Assembly: GCA_022559845.1 (NCBI GenBank)
Contig: CM040128.1
Location: 224,735,643-224,799,642, forward strand
From: Amorphophallus konjac
Lineage: Eukaryota > Streptophyta > Magnoliopsida > Alismatales > Araceae
Direction of reading: 5' to 3'
DNA: 64,000 nt
Shown one piece after another: positions 32,570 through 44,926 of this stretch; the first letter of the stretch is position 1, and every line of letters begins with the position of its first letter. A model generated the notes under the pieces. The model was not told the origin of the DNA and made no database searches. It was given only the letters and a program-made list of their open reading frames with translations. The position numbers were made by a program, and so were the translations under genes.

Positions 32570-33285
32570 TGATGCGGGACGGGATGCGACTCGACACCGA
32601 TTTGATGTGAACCTAGGACTCTAGGTGACGACGCGACACGACCAGCAACGATGCGACCAACGCGACACCAACAGAGTTCCAAAAGAGGAGGATATGTCCT
32701 CAACAAGAGACACGAGCTCGCAGACGTCCCTAAGCAAGGGAAACATGTGGATCTGCACGGTTTAGAAATCGGCAATGTGTCAGGGTGGTCAACACTCCTT
32801 CTTGCTCGGATCAGGTCACGAAATGGGTCACGTACACTCTCTCACAGCGGTGATATTATTTGATCGGGCTAGATATCCTATCACTCAAGCAGCGGCAAAT
32901 AAACACATACGAGATAAGCAAATGCCGAGGGAGATAGAGACGATACCTCCACGCTCCAGGCGTGGGGAAGATGATCCCGGACAAGATCCGTAACTCCCGG
33001 TATAGTAAATGTAAATAATTACAGCAATGAATTTTACGGTCCACTCCACGTAGGGAGGTAAAATGCTACAATAGCAACCCAGGAGTACCAATCTCGGGTT
33101 GACGGGTAACAAGCTAGAAGGGTTTTCAGGCCGGAGGCGGGCTGCTGGTCTGACTCAGCACTATTCAAACTCACTAGATAGCAAGTGCGTGCGACTTGTG
33201 GGACGGCGACTTCTGGTCGTCTTCTGGCCGAGGCGGTTGGCTGAGACGTCGGGGGAAGGTTCCTCTTCGATCCCTGAAGTCGGCG
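32570..33285 (-). repeat. Truncated 5' LTR of GYP-7
   Basis: Aligned to 28802-29517 with few differences. It stops at GTCGGCG, exactly where the GYP-4 LTR (TGATGGGGGCATC) begins, so the outer 0.8 kb is missing here and may lie beyond GYP-4. Confidence 0.65.
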
Positions 33286-33698
33286 TGATGGGGGCATCAT
33301 TTAACCCTCCACATTTTTTGAAGCTCTGATGGATCGTCGGCACGTGCCATTGTGTTCTTCACACTTTTTTGAGTTAATCCATGTAATTTTCATATTTTAT
33401 TTGAGTCATAAACTGTGTAATTTTTCTTTTATTTGAGTCAAGAACCAAGGTTAATGAGTCATCTACCTAAGTTATGTGTCATAGGCTTGATTAGTTTGGT
33501 TAATGGACCCAATTAAGTAGGCTAGGCCAAGGGGCGCCCCCCCTTCCCCCTTGGTTTCTTGTCATTAGTCCAAAAATCAGGGACTTATTGTAAATTATGG
33601 GATGCCTATATATAGGACCCCATTTTCTCCATTTGAGGTTAATGAATAGTTGAAAGAATTTCAGAAATCTAATTTAAATTTCCTTGGAGTGATAAGCT

Positions 33699-33763
<65 letters not shown>

Positions 33764-34137
33764 AAGGGGGCGAACCCCATTCTCTCTCTTCCCCCTCCTC
33801 AAATTCAAAATTCATCCTCTCTCCTCTCTCCTCCACCTCATCTCCACCTCAACCACCCTTCTCTTGCCACATAACCACCCCTTGCCACATCACTAGCCAC
33901 ATCACCATTGACTCCTCAAATCCCTCCCACTCTTATTACTTCCCCATTAATCACCCAGAATTCCCAAGAGTCACCTCCCTCTCCGAAGGAAGACCACCAC
34001 ACCCCAAGCCACCCTTTCATTCTCCCAAGCACCCTTTCACACTCCCAAGGCACCCCTTCCCATCCCCAAGACCACCATTGATCACCCACCATTAAGACCC
34101 AATTCAAACACATCCTCCCTCCCCTCAAGGGTCACTT
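33286..34137 (+). repeat. Left LTR copy of GYP-4
   Basis: Begins TGATGGGGGCATCATTTAACC and matches 35897-35992 continued at 47081-47802. It includes a TATATATAGGACCCC box near 33609, a long CT microsatellite and CCAC-rich sequence. The match ends at ...AAGGGTCACTT, earlier than a full LTR would, so this copy is probably truncated. Confidence 0.65.
33706..33762. repeat. (CT)n microsatellite in GYP-4 LTR
   Basis: An almost unbroken CT run of more than 50 bp just downstream of the TATA box. The other LTR copy has only a short CT stretch (about 47417-47436), showing expansion or contraction since insertion. Confidence 0.95.
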
Positions 34138-34205
34138 AAGAGACCCGAGTTGGTTAGGGGTCTCTTGCCCTTGGGATCGGCCGGTTGTGGAGGGATGGAA
34201 GTGGG
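34138..34205. other. Inverted repeat at GYP-4 LTR break
   Basis: AAGAGACCC (34138-34146) pairs with GGGTCTCTT (about 34158-34166) exactly where homology between the LTR copies ends. No gene. Confidence 0.5.
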
Positions 34206-34796
34206 TCACCCTTGGATTTGGGGAGAGTTGGTGGTGGTGATCGGGGTTGGAATTATTGGGAGTGGTGGAATTTGGGCCCTAAGGGAGGTCTTGGGTTGGC
34301 CGAGAAAGAAAGGAGGAGTGGGAGTGCTCCTCGGACTATGGTTCTCCAAGTAGGAGGGGGAAGGTTGGGGAGCATAGATCTTTCTAAGCTCTATCTTCAT
34401 CTCTTCCCATGAGCTTATGGGTTCTTGCCTCTTAACCCTCCTTAAGCCCACTATGTGTTTCCACTTACTCTTAGCTTGACCCCGAAGTCGTCCCTTGGCC
34501 TTGAGGACTCTCGCGTCTCCAGAGACCATAGTCCTCTCAAAGTCTTTTTCCATGGTAGCCTCCCACTTTAGGTAGGCACTAGGGCATGATCCATCAAAGA
34601 GGAGATCCTCAAATAGGATTATGTCAAAGGGGGGGGGGGTCGATCGGACCCTTGTGAATGGCCGAATGGGACGGATATGACCAAAGAGAGGTAGCCATGA
34701 CCAATAAAGATCTACACCTAGGGAACAAGGAAGTGCCTCTCCCCGTGATGTCCACCTTCCTAGACCTCTTCGACCCTTTTGAATGGAAGCTCCCAT
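34206..34796 (-). pseudogene. Ty3/gypsy gag fragment inside GYP-4
   Basis: A 196-codon minus-strand frame with PSAYLKWEATMEKDFERTM and EPISSWEEMKIELRKIYAP, matching the start and the middle helix of a Retrotrans_gag capsid domain. It opposes the plus-strand LTR orientation, so it is either a separate inserted fragment or evidence of rearrangement. No other domains. Confidence 0.6.
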
Positions 34797-35602
34797 GCCA
34801 AACCATACCCCTACACATCGAAGTCATTTTCGGGTTAGGAAAGCATTTGTCTTGGCATACCGCATCACTCGACATGGTTAGAAGGTTAGGCCATCCCACA
34901 CAAATCACTTTCAAGTGGAAGTTCAAAGGCCATCCCACAACACCACACATGAAAGTCATTTTTCGGATAGGAGTACCTATGTCTCGGCATACCACACCAC
35001 TTGGCATGATTAGTAAGTTGGGTCCATTCATTCATATCACCCACATCTCAAGTAGGAAGCACGAGTGGTCCATATTTGGGTGTAGCGGCCCTCCCCCATT
35101 AATCATTGGTCTTATGTATGTTTGGAGCATTCATGGATGTCCGGGTCCTCCGGCATTCATCACACCCATGCATGAGAGGGACACCTATGGATGCTCCGGT
35201 CATCCCAAGCTCATCCAAGTCAATGTGGCATTAAAGCATTATAGGGCCATCCATGGTTGCCCCGGTCCACCTTTGCATACCTTACATTTCACACCCACAC
35301 TGCATCGTAGTGCATGGCATAAGCATTCACGCAAGCATCTAGCAACGAGCGGTGAGGATCACAAAGAGCGAGCAAAAACTCTTGAGTGCCACTTGGAATT
35401 CCAAGAAGGCAACTTGGTGATGGAGACATTGGAGTGGCTCTACCCTAAGGTCATCTCCAAATCGAGGGCACGAGGACTTGGACCTTGCCAAGTTCCGAGT
35501 GACTTTGGCAACCCGGCATACGGGTTGGACTTACCGATGGGCTTTGGATTCACCCCACTTCCCACGTGGCAGACCGGGCACCCTATGCGGGCATCGCGGT
35601 AG
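34658..35602 (+). other. Open frame of unknown nature inside GYP-4
   Basis: 314 codons without a stop on the plus strand, overlapping the minus-strand gag fragment at its start. It contains four diverged copies of a WSIHGCPGPP unit (about 35065-35275), from a DNA repeat of the form GGATGYYCCGGTC. Low-complexity His/Pro/Gly composition and no domain; probably an open noncoding repeat rather than a gene. Confidence 0.3.
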
Positions 35603-35896
35603 AACCTATTAAGAGTTTCGAGCCTATACCTACCCACGTGAGAGAAACCCACGGAGTGCCACCACAAATCAGCTTGAGAGCCCGATGTGAGCACACAGAG
35701 GCAATACTGGGCAAGCAAGGTATCATCGCCGGCAAGAGGGTGTGTCCGAGCCACCTTAAGAGGCTGAAGAGCCGTCCCCCGGCTATGGACGCGGGGTCGA
35801 GTTAGGAGATCATGGCTCGCCTAGAGCTGCTTGGGTGTACCACTTCCCCGATGGACCCATACTCGACGGGGTTGAGTTTTCCCCACCCTAGGGGCA
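35603..35896 (+). other. 3' end of GYP-4 internal region
   Basis: ACTCGACGGGGTTGAGTTTTCCCC followed by ACCCTAGGGGCA directly before the LTR is the usual tail of a gypsy integrase frame plus polypurine tract, comparable to that of GYP-7. No open domain is left. Confidence 0.5.
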
Positions 35897-35992
35897 TGAT
35901 GGGGGCATCACTTAACCCTCCACATTTTTTGAAGCTCTGATGGATCGTCAGCATGCGCCATTATGTTCTTCACACTTTTTTTGAGTTAATCC
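35897..35992 (+). repeat. Right LTR copy of GYP-4, part 1
   Basis: TGATGGGGGCATCACTTAACC... identical in order to 33286-33380, interrupted at GAGTTAATCC by COP and resumed at 47081. Confidence 0.75.
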
Positions 35993-38982
35993 TGTTGGGT
36001 TCGGTGCAGTATTCAGAGGGGGGGTGAATGAATATAGCCCTTGTAAAAATTTCACCCAATTAAAAACTAGAATGCTAACAAGACAGATTAGACAATCTGA
36101 AGGCTAATTAAATCTAATACTAAGAGCTGCGGAATTAAATCTACCTTCTTCAGAAGGACAAAGAACAACAGCGGAATAACCAATCAAGGAATACTCAATA
36201 CCACAGTCAAGCGCATGGTATGCAATCAAGCCATATTGCCCCTATGCAAGCATCTAGCGCCAAACACACAAAGAGATCAAACCACAGTGCACAAGGGGTT
36301 TTTAGGTGGTTCGGTCCTGTAGACCTACATCCACCCCACACTCAAACCGAGTGTGGATTCCGCTGACTCACAGCTTGAACAGCTGGACATCACAGCTTGT
36401 CATACAACCGCTGGGCAACACAGCTTGCCGTCCAGAGGATGCACCTCTGCAAACCGTTGGCTAACAGCTTGAAGAAAGGATAAAATGGAAAATGAACACA
36501 AGAACCAAATAGCACCGGAAAGCTGTAAACAGTGAAGCACAAAATGTGGCTCTTAAAGAGCTGATTGGAGTGGATCTGATCCAACTTCCAGTGGGAACGA
36601 TCTTCTCTGCTTTTCTCTTCTCTCTCTCTTTCTTCTTCTTCTCTTCACACTCTGCTCTCTCGATCTCTCACTCAATCTCTCTTTCTTTCTCTTTCTCTTC
36701 TTCTCTTTCTCTCCTCTTCCTTTTTCTTCTCTGGATCGAAGACCTCTCTGCACTCTGCTTTTTCTTCACAGCTTCTGCTCTATCAATCTCGATCAATCTC
36801 CTTTAGACCACGGAGTCTTTCTTATATAGCAGCTCGAGCAGGAGCAGCACTGGGCGCGTGTGTTCCACATTTCCCGCCCAAGATATTTGGCCACGTGTCA
36901 GCTTCCTGTCAGCCCTCGGATCACGTGCCCTTCATTAGCCTAAATCACCTGCAGTCAAAGACAAAAGGAATGTATCTACTTAGTTAGTTCAGGCTTTTAA
37001 CACGAGTGTATATACATCAAAAGTAGCAATGAATAAGTGTGTACACTGAGAGAGTGTATAGACTTGTAAGACTTTATGCGACCTTAGTGTATATACTTGC
37101 TGAGGGAGAGACTGTACATACTTGAAGCAAAGCAATGTACAGACTCTACCCAAAGTATAGACTTCATATATGTGAAGCTATGCGATGTACATACTTCCTA
37201 TATGAGGGAGCAATGTATAAACTTGCTGTGAAGAACAGCAATGTGTAGACTTGGATGAGAACAAAGCATGAACGTGTATAGACTTAGAAGTCTAAAGGGG
37301 CGTCGACTCATCTAATCAGGGGGTCGACGCATTGATGCATGAATGAAATATACTTCCAATGTGTAGACTTCGGACTTGCCATGATGTGTAGACTTGGAGC
37401 ACAAAAGCCACGATGTACAGACTTTGTGAGACTTCAATGAAGACAGACGATGTATAGACTTCATGATTGAGGCACGATGCAGACTCGTCCAATGTATACA
37501 CTTGCTCAATGTTCAATCTTCACGAATGATGTACAGACTACCAATGTGCAGACTTGCCAAGACAAATGAACGATGTACAGACTTGAACAAGGCAAGGTCT
37601 GTACAGGCTTTAAGGTTCACAATGTATGGACTTTGGCAACCCAACGGCTGTATAGACTTCCACTCAACAACGTTGTATAGACTTGGAAATCTGAATGGGA
37701 GGATGTATAGACTTCACGAGCTCAGTTCAATGTATGGACTTTGCGAAGCACAGTCCAATGTATGGACTTCGCGAAGCACAGACCAATGTATGGACTTTAA
37801 AGGCTTGAAGGCCCAGTGTGCAGACTTGGAGGCTTGAGCTAATGTACAGACTTAACAGTCCCTTGGCTGTACAGACTTGGTCACAAACTGAACAGTCGGT
37901 TGTATAGACTTGCACAAACCAAAGTCTGTACAGACTTGAAAAGAAAACCAATGTATAGACTTCGTGAGTGCCTAGAGGATGTACAGACTCAGTGACTGTA
38001 CAGACTTGGAAGGCTCAGCGAAGGCTGTACAGACTTCAACGAAGAGATGCACAATGTACAGACATCATTCAAAGGCCAGTGTGACGACTTCACGATGTAT
38101 AGACTTTCCAAGTGAAAGGCTGATGTATGGACTTGCACAGTAGCCCAATGTATAGACTTCATATGTATGCTTCGGCTGTACAGACTTCACTCTAGTAGGT
38201 AATGCAGTAATGTATATACTTAACACAACGATGCAATGTATGGACTCTGCTATGCATGAAGATGAGTGTATAGACTTGGAAATCTGGGGGCGTCGACCCA
38301 TGATGCATGAGACACACTTGCTGCGTTGACGCTGCAATGTATGCCAATATATAGATGCGTTGACGCTGCAATGTATGCCAATGTAATGCGTTGACGCTGC
38401 AATGTATGCCAATGTATAGATGCATTGACGCTGCAATGTATGCCAATGTATAGATGCGTTGACGCTGCAATGACTTGCGAAATGCATAGAACACACAGAG
38501 GCTGTCTAGACTTACATCGTTGACGTTGCAGACTTGAGAATGCAATATACACTCTTACAGCGTTGACGCTGCATGAGACGAGTGTATAGACTTGTGATCT
38601 CAACGATGCCCAAACACAACACAGACACAACACGATGTATAGACTATGCTGAGTGTGAAGACTTGTGAAATGCATAGAACACACAAAGGCTGTCTAGACT
38701 TTGGGCTTTACCTTGCAGTGTATAGACTTGCTGGTCTGCTAGGAATGCAATGTATGGACTTGCAGCCATGCGAGCCATGCAATGTATAGACTTATGCAGA
38801 CAGAACACATGCATTCTCCAGATAATATACCAGTCACAGTCATATGCATTTTCCACAGAGTATATCAGTTATGCATTCATATCAGTTATAAACATTCATG
38901 TTGCTATCATTCAATGTGGTGACTCATTCATGTTGCTATCATTAAAACACCACATCATCAACAAAGCACAAGGGGAACAACA
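35993..38982 (-). repeat. COP 3' LTR (left)
   Basis: Same length as the right copy. In element orientation: U3 with the AAGTCTATACA array (plus-strand 37000-38800), TATA box (36821-36828), then CT-rich R and U5. Confidence 0.93.
37010..38800. repeat. TGTAYAGACTT array in COP U3 (left LTR)
   Basis: Several dozen copies of TGTATAGACTT, TGTACAGACTT or TGTATGGACTT at irregular spacing, commonly 25-45 bp. 38319-38475 adds a tandem sub-array of about 38-bp units containing TGCGTTGACGCTGCAATGTATGCC cut into TGCGTTGACGC and AATGTATGCCAATGTA. The array lies wholly upstream of the TATA box. Confidence 0.9.
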
Positions 38983-38996
38983 ATCTCCCCCTTTTT
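38983..38996 (-). other. Polypurine tract of COP
   Basis: AAAAAGGGGGAGAT on the minus strand, directly before the TG of the 3' LTR; primes plus-strand DNA synthesis in this family. Confidence 0.85.
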
Positions 38997-41925
38997 GATG
39001 ATGGCAACATAATGAGTCACACTGACTCGTCAAACTATTCTCCCCCTTTGACATAATCAAAAAGAAGGGAAATGGTTTGAGAGACAAATTCAGCACACAA
39101 AGATAGCACATAAATGAAGAGAATGAGTCATGGTTCATTAAAATGAAGTTCTCTCTTATGACAATGAAACAGCTCTCCCCCTATCAACATGCATGATTGA
39201 CTACTCTCACCTCAACTGCAGATAAACCAAAACACCCCCTGAAGCACAGGAATGAACTCTGGTTATCCAATAAATCCAGCTCAAATCTGTCAATACAAGG
39301 AATCTTAATTCTGGTTACATGAACAGAATGAAACAGAACCAGAGCTGATTGTGAAACAGGATGGAAGATTCCAACAGTGTGGATCAACTGATAATGTAAG
39401 ATTTAGCCATGGGTAAGGGTGAGAAATAGTCAAATCACAATACATCTCAATGAATCACTCATTAGCAAGATGTTGATCAGGCTGACTAAAAAGAATCTGA
39501 TCATGAGAAATTTTAAAGCATCCATCACAACAATAAGTCTTAAGAAGATTAGACTCTTCTATCATAAGGGGTTATGAATTTACAGTTTAACCAATCTGAT
39601 TTAATTTTGATGTATACCAAATTTGTCAAATTAAACTCAATATTCATATCTGAATCCAAGTTTTAATAAAGGTGAACCAAATATTCAGAAAGCACTCAGA
39701 AACAATCATCTTTTATCTTACCCACATGATCTCAATGACTCTTTCAAGAGTTACACAGATTAGTATTGATGTTAAACACTTTATCCAAGAATATGAGTTG
39801 ACAGACTTTTCAATATTTTTATTTGAAGCACATTATATTTCTCTTGAGCAATTCAAGTTGATCAACACCTTTTTACATGAGGCACAACAAGTCTTAGTTG
39901 AAGTGACCCAGTTACTCAGTGTGATAACTGTCATCGCCTCTCAACATTGAGACCAGAGTTAGCAATATAAGTGTCTTTTTGCATGATGAGACACCTTGAT
40001 TAGAGGCCAGACTCCCCAGCTACTCAACACAATTTTGCCATTGCTTTGTCAGGTTTTGATAAATTTTTATCAGAGATAACCATGGCACTTCATGACATGA
40101 GTTACTTTATTTCATTGACAAAGAACCCAGTTTCTCAGTGACCAAGACATTGCTCTGAATTCACAATTTTTCATTTAGTCAACATTTTTCAAGTTAATGT
40201 TTAACCACAGTACTCACTCTATGAATCTCTACCAAAGAGCCTTGATTTCATATTTTCAGATATCAGATGAGAGAGTTTAAGGTTTACTTGACACATGTGG
40301 TTAAAGTTTATTAAACCTTATCATTCAGATATTTTTAATTCATTTAATTACAAATCTGAGGATACATTAATCTTATATCAGTCTGGTTCAGTGGTGATTC
40401 TGAAACCTATATGATAGGAGTTTCTAAAAAATTCTCAGACTGACTTGCATAACATGCAGCTTAAGTTCCTCAGACCAGATCAGTAAATTTAGCTGACCAA
40501 CAACTCAATAATGGAGCCAAAATAGTCACACTAGCTAAGAGGTATATGAATAAAGAGTACAAGCTAGTGGAGGAGTCAATCAGCAAGAGAAAAATATTTC
40601 AGAAGGGTGTACATCAACACACAGTGGCTGAGTCTAGAATTCAGACAGATCAGCTGACAGATAGTATCATGAAGGGAGTTGAAAGAAATTATTCTTTAAC
40701 AGCTCAACAAATAGAAGGCAGAATCCTTTTTCAAGAGAGAAAAATATGATATCAGATGAGAGTTGATCAGTTATTAGACAAGAGGTGTTCAAGATGTGAC
40801 AATCAAAACACCAAGTCTAAATGCTCCCCCTGTCTAGATGCAATGAAATTTCTTTTTAGGTTTTTTTTAAAAAAAAATTTTATGATATGCACTGCCCTTC
40901 ATATGAGAAGTATGCAACAATTCTGATAAGGAGAGCATGATGACCAAGCAGTAGCAAACAAGCTCCCCCTGACAAAATGCATGATATGCAATGAATCATT
41001 TCTTTTCAAATTTAATTTTCTTCAAATTGATGTATGCAGTACACTATTCTATATGAAAACTAGACCCATGATACTGGGCGGATGACTTGGTCCAAGGACC
41101 ACCTCACACATGGCAGTAGCATCAAGACATACTCCATCTGCCCTTCAGCACTGTTCCATTTAATATACCATGATGGCCATGAATGACAATTGCAGTGCTA
41201 ATGCAGTTCTGTATGTAGACAGTTACTTCTTTTGGAGTTTTCAGTATGATGATGCGCAATGCATTCACTATATGTATGCATATGCAATTTCAGACAATCA
41301 TCAATATGCAAATCATGTATGAGGAGAATTCAGAAAATCTAAACCTGACCATGCTGAACATGAAAGAATGTGCAAAACTCAGATTCAAAAATCAGATTTA
41401 ACATGCTATGCAGAATGTTTACTCAAACATCATAGCATTCTTTATTCAAATATCATCATGAGAAAGTAATCAACTTTTCAAGATAAATTGATTTAGCATA
41501 GACAGATCATTATGATATGTAGTCATTGGACACATGCATTGACTGTAGTACTAAATGACACATTCAAGCTCAGTGCAAGTTATGCATTTAGCAACAATCA
41601 TACAATTGTATTGACACAAAGTCTATATAATGCATCAACTGTCTGCACTAAAGAATCATTCACGCTTAGTGCAATAGATGGCAAGAGAACATCAATTTGA
41701 GCAGAATTTAACTTCAGTAGCTGAGTCTGGAATACAGACTGATCAGCTAGACAAGAAGAGATCATCAAAAATCAAACAAGCAAAAACAACAATTTCATAT
41801 GATGAATTTAAAACAAAGTTCAGAACTGACCTGAAGAATTGAATCCTGGGGTTTTCCCTTTTTGAGTGCCTTGGCTAAATTCAACCCCTTTTATTCATTT
41901 CCAAGGCACACCTGTAACATTTTAA
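38997..41925 (-). other. COP interior without recognised genes
   Basis: About 2.9 kb of AT-rich sequence between gag and polypurine tract, where an autonomous copia element would carry its pol. Open frames are short (39672-39950 and 40546-40749 on plus) and show no domain. Read as replaced or fully decayed sequence. Confidence 0.6.
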
Positions 41926-43819
41926 TCAATTTGACCCTGCAGGGACCCAAGAAGTCTTGGGTCCTGTATGAGCCCTAACAGGTGTTCTGAACAGTTTCTT
42001 AGCAGAATTATCATCATATTCCATCAGAAAATAATTGTCTATGGAATGTCCAAAATTTCCACAATAGTGACATGAAACAACAGATTGTCTGGTCCTATGA
42101 TGCTTATCAAAAGAAGCATGAGACCTATGAGATTGAGCATGAGTTGTTCTGTTGTTTACATGGACATTCTGTTTCTTATTCTTCTTCACCCAACATTCAG
42201 CAGATTTGTGACCTTTTTTACCACAGTTAAAGCATGAAAAATTCACAGGTCGTTTTGCAGAGAATTTAAAGGCTTTGTCATTAACATGACTTACCTGAGC
42301 ATGCCAACAGTTCTTGACTGTATGGCCATGCTTCCCACACTCATAGCACCTCAGGTGCTTACTTTTGAAGCCAAGGTTATTCCTATCAAAAGCATTTTTG
42401 TTAACATGGAAATTAACAAATTTAGAATTGAATCTCTTTCTCGGATGCTGCCAACGTTGAGCAGCAATGTGGCCAAACTTCCCACAACAAAAATAATTTA
42501 GATTCTTTCTCCTAGAAACATGATTTCTAGCATGAAATTCTTTAACATTCAGATTGCCCTTTTTCTGATCAGATAGAACTTTTCTAGCATGCTTTTTGTC
42601 ATCTTGTTTCATCACAAAACACTCACTCATAAAGTGTCCATGCTTACCACAATAATGACAAGAATAAGAACCATTAGATTTCTTTAAAACATGGCACTTA
42701 TCAGATAAGTTTTTAGCATGCAGATTGTTCCTTTGAGTTTTTGGGGTTTTCTGATTTTTATTTCATTTTTGAATTTCCTGAACAGCATGCACATATGAAG
42801 AAGAAGCTGAAGTGCTAGCTAAACCAGAGCTACGAATAAAAGTGGTGTACAGCTGGTTCTTCTTAGCTTGCTTAATTTCAGAAATATTATCAATCTCCTC
42901 ACATTGATCACTTACTTCATCTTTCGAGGATATTTTCATTTTGCCTTTATCCTTAGCAACCTTAGATGAAGTACTATTCAGCTCAGTAATTTTACTTTCC
43001 AAAGAGATTATAAAATTTTCTGAATCAACTTTCTCCTTCTCATGACCAGCCAGTTTTTCTTTTAACACCAATTTCTTTTTCCAAATCAGTAGTGTGTATT
43101 AAAAAACTAGCATTTTCTTCGTCACTGCAATTGATACACTCTTTCAATACTGATTTCTCTTTTTCAATTGTCATCCATCTTTTAGAGAAAACAGTGTTAA
43201 GAACCATTAGCTTTTTATTTTGTTCCTTCAGATGAGCATTTTCTTCAACCAACTTTTCTTTACTTTCTTCAGCTTCAGTTTTCTTTTCTAGCAATGATTC
43301 ATTTTCAGATTTCAAATTATTCATTTCTTTTCTTAATTTTTTATTTTCAGATTTTAATTTCTTGGACACTTTAAACAAATCTTCATACATCACCATCAAT
43401 TCATCAAAAGTGTATCCATCTGATTCGGAGCTTACCGGAGATGAGGTTTCCTTATCATCACTTTCCCGGTTGGCCATTAAGCATATTGACTTTTCTTTTT
43501 CTTCATCACTGTCCGAGGTGTTACCTTTGAGTTTCGAGAATTCTGGACAGTCAGCCTTCGTGTGGCCAGCCTTCCTGCATTTGTAGCAAACATTAGAGTC
43601 AATAATCTTGGTAGGGTTAGATCTGTACCTTATTTGTTTTCTGCCATCACCAAGCTTTCCTTCCCTTTTTCTCAGGAATTTCCTGAAATCGCTGATCATC
43701 ATTGCAATGTGGTCTCCATTAATTTCAGACCCCGAGAAGCTACTTTTCTCGCTTAATGATCCACTGTGGCTGGATCTGTTTGCTTTGATGGAACCAGCCT
43801 TCAGCACGATTGGTTCCAT
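41926..43819 (-). pseudogene. COP gag-like gene with multiple zinc knuckles (broken)
   Basis: Starts MEPIVLKAGSIKAN at 43819. Order: zinc knuckle CYKCRKAGHTKADC (about 43560-43600), Ser/Asp/Glu linker, a long coiled coil rich in Lys and Glu (about 43380-43120), then after a frame change near 43060 and stops in 42630-42762 further knuckles: CHYCGKHGHFMSEC, an FCCGKFGH variant, CYECGKHGHTVKNC, CFNCGKKGHKSAEC and CHYCGNFGH. The copia Gag capsid domain that normally precedes the first knuckle is absent. An RNA-binding Gag remnant is the best reading. Confidence 0.75.
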
Positions 43820-44076
43820 TACAAATAATCTGAAAGCTCAGAAAATTACAGCACCTAGACCAAATGAACAAGACAAGGCACTAAGTCGGTGAAACTAAAC
43901 ACCGAACACTGAAAACACACTCTGGAATGCACCAAACAGAAATGCAGTAAACCAGATGATCACCGTAAAGCACTAAAACAGTAAATCAAAAAATGATTCC
44001 AAAAGACCCACTCCGAAATGCACCAACGATTAGCAGGATCCTCTGCAGATTGTTAGATCTGTTCAGTCAGAGACCC
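43820..44076 (-). other. COP leader
   Basis: About 250 nt between primer site and gag start; no feature recognised. Confidence 0.5.
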
Positions 44077-44089
44077 GCTCTGATACCAA
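44077..44089 (-). other. COP primer-binding site (initiator Met-tRNA)
   Basis: TTGGTATCAGAGC on the minus strand one base inside the LTR, the standard plant copia primer site. Confidence 0.9.
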
Positions 44090-44918
44090 GTGTTGGGTTC
44101 GGTGCAGTATTCAGAGGGGGGGTGAATGAATATAGCCCTTATAAAAATTTCACCCAATTAAAAACTAGAATGCTAACAAGATAGATTAGACAATATGAAG
44201 GCTAATTAAATCTAATACTAATAGCTGCGGAATTAAATCTACCTTCTTCAGAAGGACAAAGAATAACAGCGGAATAACCAATCAAGGAATACTCAATACC
44301 ACAGTCAAGCGCATGGTATGCAATCAAGCCATATCGCCACTATGCAAGCATCTAGCGCCAAACACACAAAGAGATCAAACCACAGTGCACAAGGGGTTTT
44401 TAGGTGGTTCGGTCCTGCAGACCTACATCCACCCCACACTCAAACCGAGTGTGGATTCCGCTGACTCACAGCTTGAACAGCTGGGCATCATAGCTTGCCA
44501 TACAACCGCTGGGCAACATAGCTTGCCGTCCAGAGGATGCACCTCTGCAAACCGTTGGCTAACAGCTTGAAGAAAGGATAAAATGGAAAATGAACACAAG
44601 AACCAAACAGCACCGGAAAGCTGTAAACAGTGAAGCACAAAATGTGGCTCTTAAAGAGCTGTCTGGAGTGGATCTGATCCAACTTCCAGTGGGAACGATC
44701 TTCTCTGCTTTTCTCTTCTCTCTCTCTTTCTTCTTCTTCTCTTCACACTCTGCTCTCTCGATCTCTCACTCAATCTCTCTTTCTTTCTCTTTCTCTTCTT
44801 CTCTTTCTCTCCTCTTCCTTTTTCTTCTCTGGATCGAAGACCTCTCTGCACTCTGCTTTTTCTTCACAGCTTCTGCTCTATCAATCTCGATCAATCTCCT
44901 TCAGACCACGGAGTCTTT

Positions 44919-44926
44919 CTTATATA
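44919..44926 (-). promoter_or_regulatory. TATA box of COP 5' LTR
   Basis: CTATATAAG on the minus strand, downstream of the U3 array and upstream of the CT-rich R region. Confidence 0.75.

Larger units (their letters stand above)
28802..33285 (-). mobile_element. GYP-7: minus-strand LTR element without recognisable pol
   Basis: Two direct copies, 28802-29517 and 32570-33285, frame an internal region. TGGTATCAAAGCC (minus, 32554-32566) beside the right copy is an initiator Met-tRNA-type primer site, so the right copy is the 5' LTR. The left LTR extends to 30355, where ACTCGACGGGGTCGAGTTT...CTCAGGGAGAAT precedes TGATGGGGACATT, the usual end of a gypsy coding region, polypurine tract and LTR start. 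The internal 2.2 kb encodes no reverse transcriptase or integrase, so it is a deletion derivative. The right LTR is cut at 33285 by GYP-4. Confidence 0.65.

Noticed and set aside
37312..38684. Many minus-strand frames with VYTL/QRQRIYTLAYIAAS-like repeats
   Set aside because: Translations of the TGTATAGACTT and TGCGTTGACGC DNA repeats in a copia U3; similar patterns appear in several frames, so they are not protein repeats.
37010..38800. CRISPR-like look of regularly recurring short motifs
   Set aside because: Spacing is irregular, the repeats are only about 11 bp, the context is a plant LTR and no cas genes exist.
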